Shown: positions 6,846 through 6,950 of the stretch, one piece after another
Layout of the letters: every line of letters begins with the position of its first letter
Position numbering within the stretch: the first letter of the stretch is position 1
DNA from: Clostridia bacterium
GTDB lineage: Bacteria; Bacillota; DSM-521; Neomoorellales; Neomoorellaceae
Reading direction: 5' to 3'
Assembly: GCA_030445875.1 (NCBI GenBank)
Contig: JASUSX010000122.1
Coordinates: forward strand, 1 to 6,950
DNA: 6,950 nucleotides
The notes under the pieces: model-generated
The model's input: only the letters and a program-made list of their open reading frames with translations
What the model was told of the DNA's origin: nothing
The model's database searches: none
Position numbers and translations under genes: made by a program

Positions 6846-6853
6846 CCTCCTCC
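6846..6853 (-). promoter_or_regulatory. Strong Shine-Dalgarno site fixing the permease start
   Basis: GGAGGAGG on the - strand, 9 bases upstream of TTG 6836. It would be internal to the coding sequence if the TTG at 6866 were used, so it argues for the shorter protein. Confidence 0.8.
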
Positions 6854-6890
6854 AGTCAAAAGACAAAACCAGGATAAAAAAAAGGAATAG

Positions 6891-6929
6891 AAAAAACCAG
6901 CCGCCACCTTATGGTCCCCCGCTGGTTTT
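6891..6929 (-). terminator. Terminator-like hairpin in the permease leader
   Basis: A 9-bp stem pairs 6893-6901 with 6921-6929 (AAAACCAGC and GCTGGTTTT) around a 19-base loop. On the - strand the second arm runs into six Ts (6896-6891), with a further tract of eight Ts at 6883-6876. It lies about 55 bases upstream of the permease start, so it could end an upstream gene outside the window or act as an attenuator of this operon. Confidence 0.6.
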
Positions 6930-6938
6930 CATCAAAAA

Positions 6939-6950
6939 AGATCGGAAGAG
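6939..6950. other. Illumina adapter remnant at the contig end
   Basis: The last 12 bases, AGATCGGAAGAG, are identical to the first 12 of the common Illumina TruSeq adapter read-through sequence, and they sit exactly at the end of the window. They are most likely not genomic, and the biological sequence probably ends near 6938. Confidence 0.9.

Noticed and set aside
6837..6866. Extension of the permease to a TTG at 6866 (10 more residues)
   Set aside because: The extension would place the GGAGGAGG site inside the coding sequence, and no ribosome site precedes the TTG at 6866.
6893..6929. Start of a ydaO-type c-di-AMP riboswitch, suggested by CGGGGGACC followed by a GGTG-like segment
   Set aside because: Only a short stretch resembles it, and the remaining conserved core is absent: the hairpin closes directly into a T tract. 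The resemblance would have been attractive given the RCK and permease genes, but it is not supported.
6905..6938. Promoter on the - strand (TTGATG, 17 bases, CATAAG-like)
   Set aside because: Both boxes match only partly, and they lie within the hairpin and next to the adapter join, so the match may be accidental.

Overview
The window is a G+C-rich bacterial segment with strong Shine-Dalgarno sites, mixed ATG/GTG/TTG starts and tightly overlapping genes. Its proteins look like those of anaerobic Clostridia. A Moorella-like thermophilic acetogen is my best guess, from gene style and protein character only; there is no rRNA or other marker gene to confirm it. It reads as the end of a draft contig: the first gene is cut by the left edge, and the last 12 bases equal the start of the Illumina TruSeq adapter.

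Left half, + strand (2-3337): the oxamate carbamoyltransferase genes in the order allH (DUF2877, 5'-truncated by the window), fdrA/allF (complete) and allG (ylbE/DUF1116). In E. coli, allFGH encode the enzyme that splits oxalurate into oxamate and carbamoyl phosphate at the end of anaerobic allantoin breakdown; carbamate kinase then recovers ATP. Here allG stops after about 190 codons, where the family usually runs to 420-470. The sequence passes directly into the C-terminal part of an unrelated Zn-ribbon/OB-fold (DUF35) protein that has no start of its own. This is a deletion scar or a chimeric assembly join, so the enzyme as encoded here should not be assumed functional. A long hairpin at 3366-3406 closes the unit and separates it from the convergent genes.

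Right half, - strand (6836 down to 3416): five tightly packed, mostly overlapping genes. In transcription order they are a 12-TM APC-superfamily permease, a 78-residue two-TM protein of unknown function, a membrane-anchored universal stress (Usp) domain protein, an RCK_N-only TrkA-like protein, and an RCK_N-RCK_C TrkA/KtrA-like protein. No TrkH/KtrB channel subunit is present. The simplest inference is that the permease is the transported-substrate module and that the nucleotide-binding Usp and RCK proteins regulate it, possibly for potassium or an amino acid. The permease leader has a terminator-like hairpin and a duplicated arm that could form a competing fold.

No tRNA, rRNA, CRISPR array or insertion sequence was seen.
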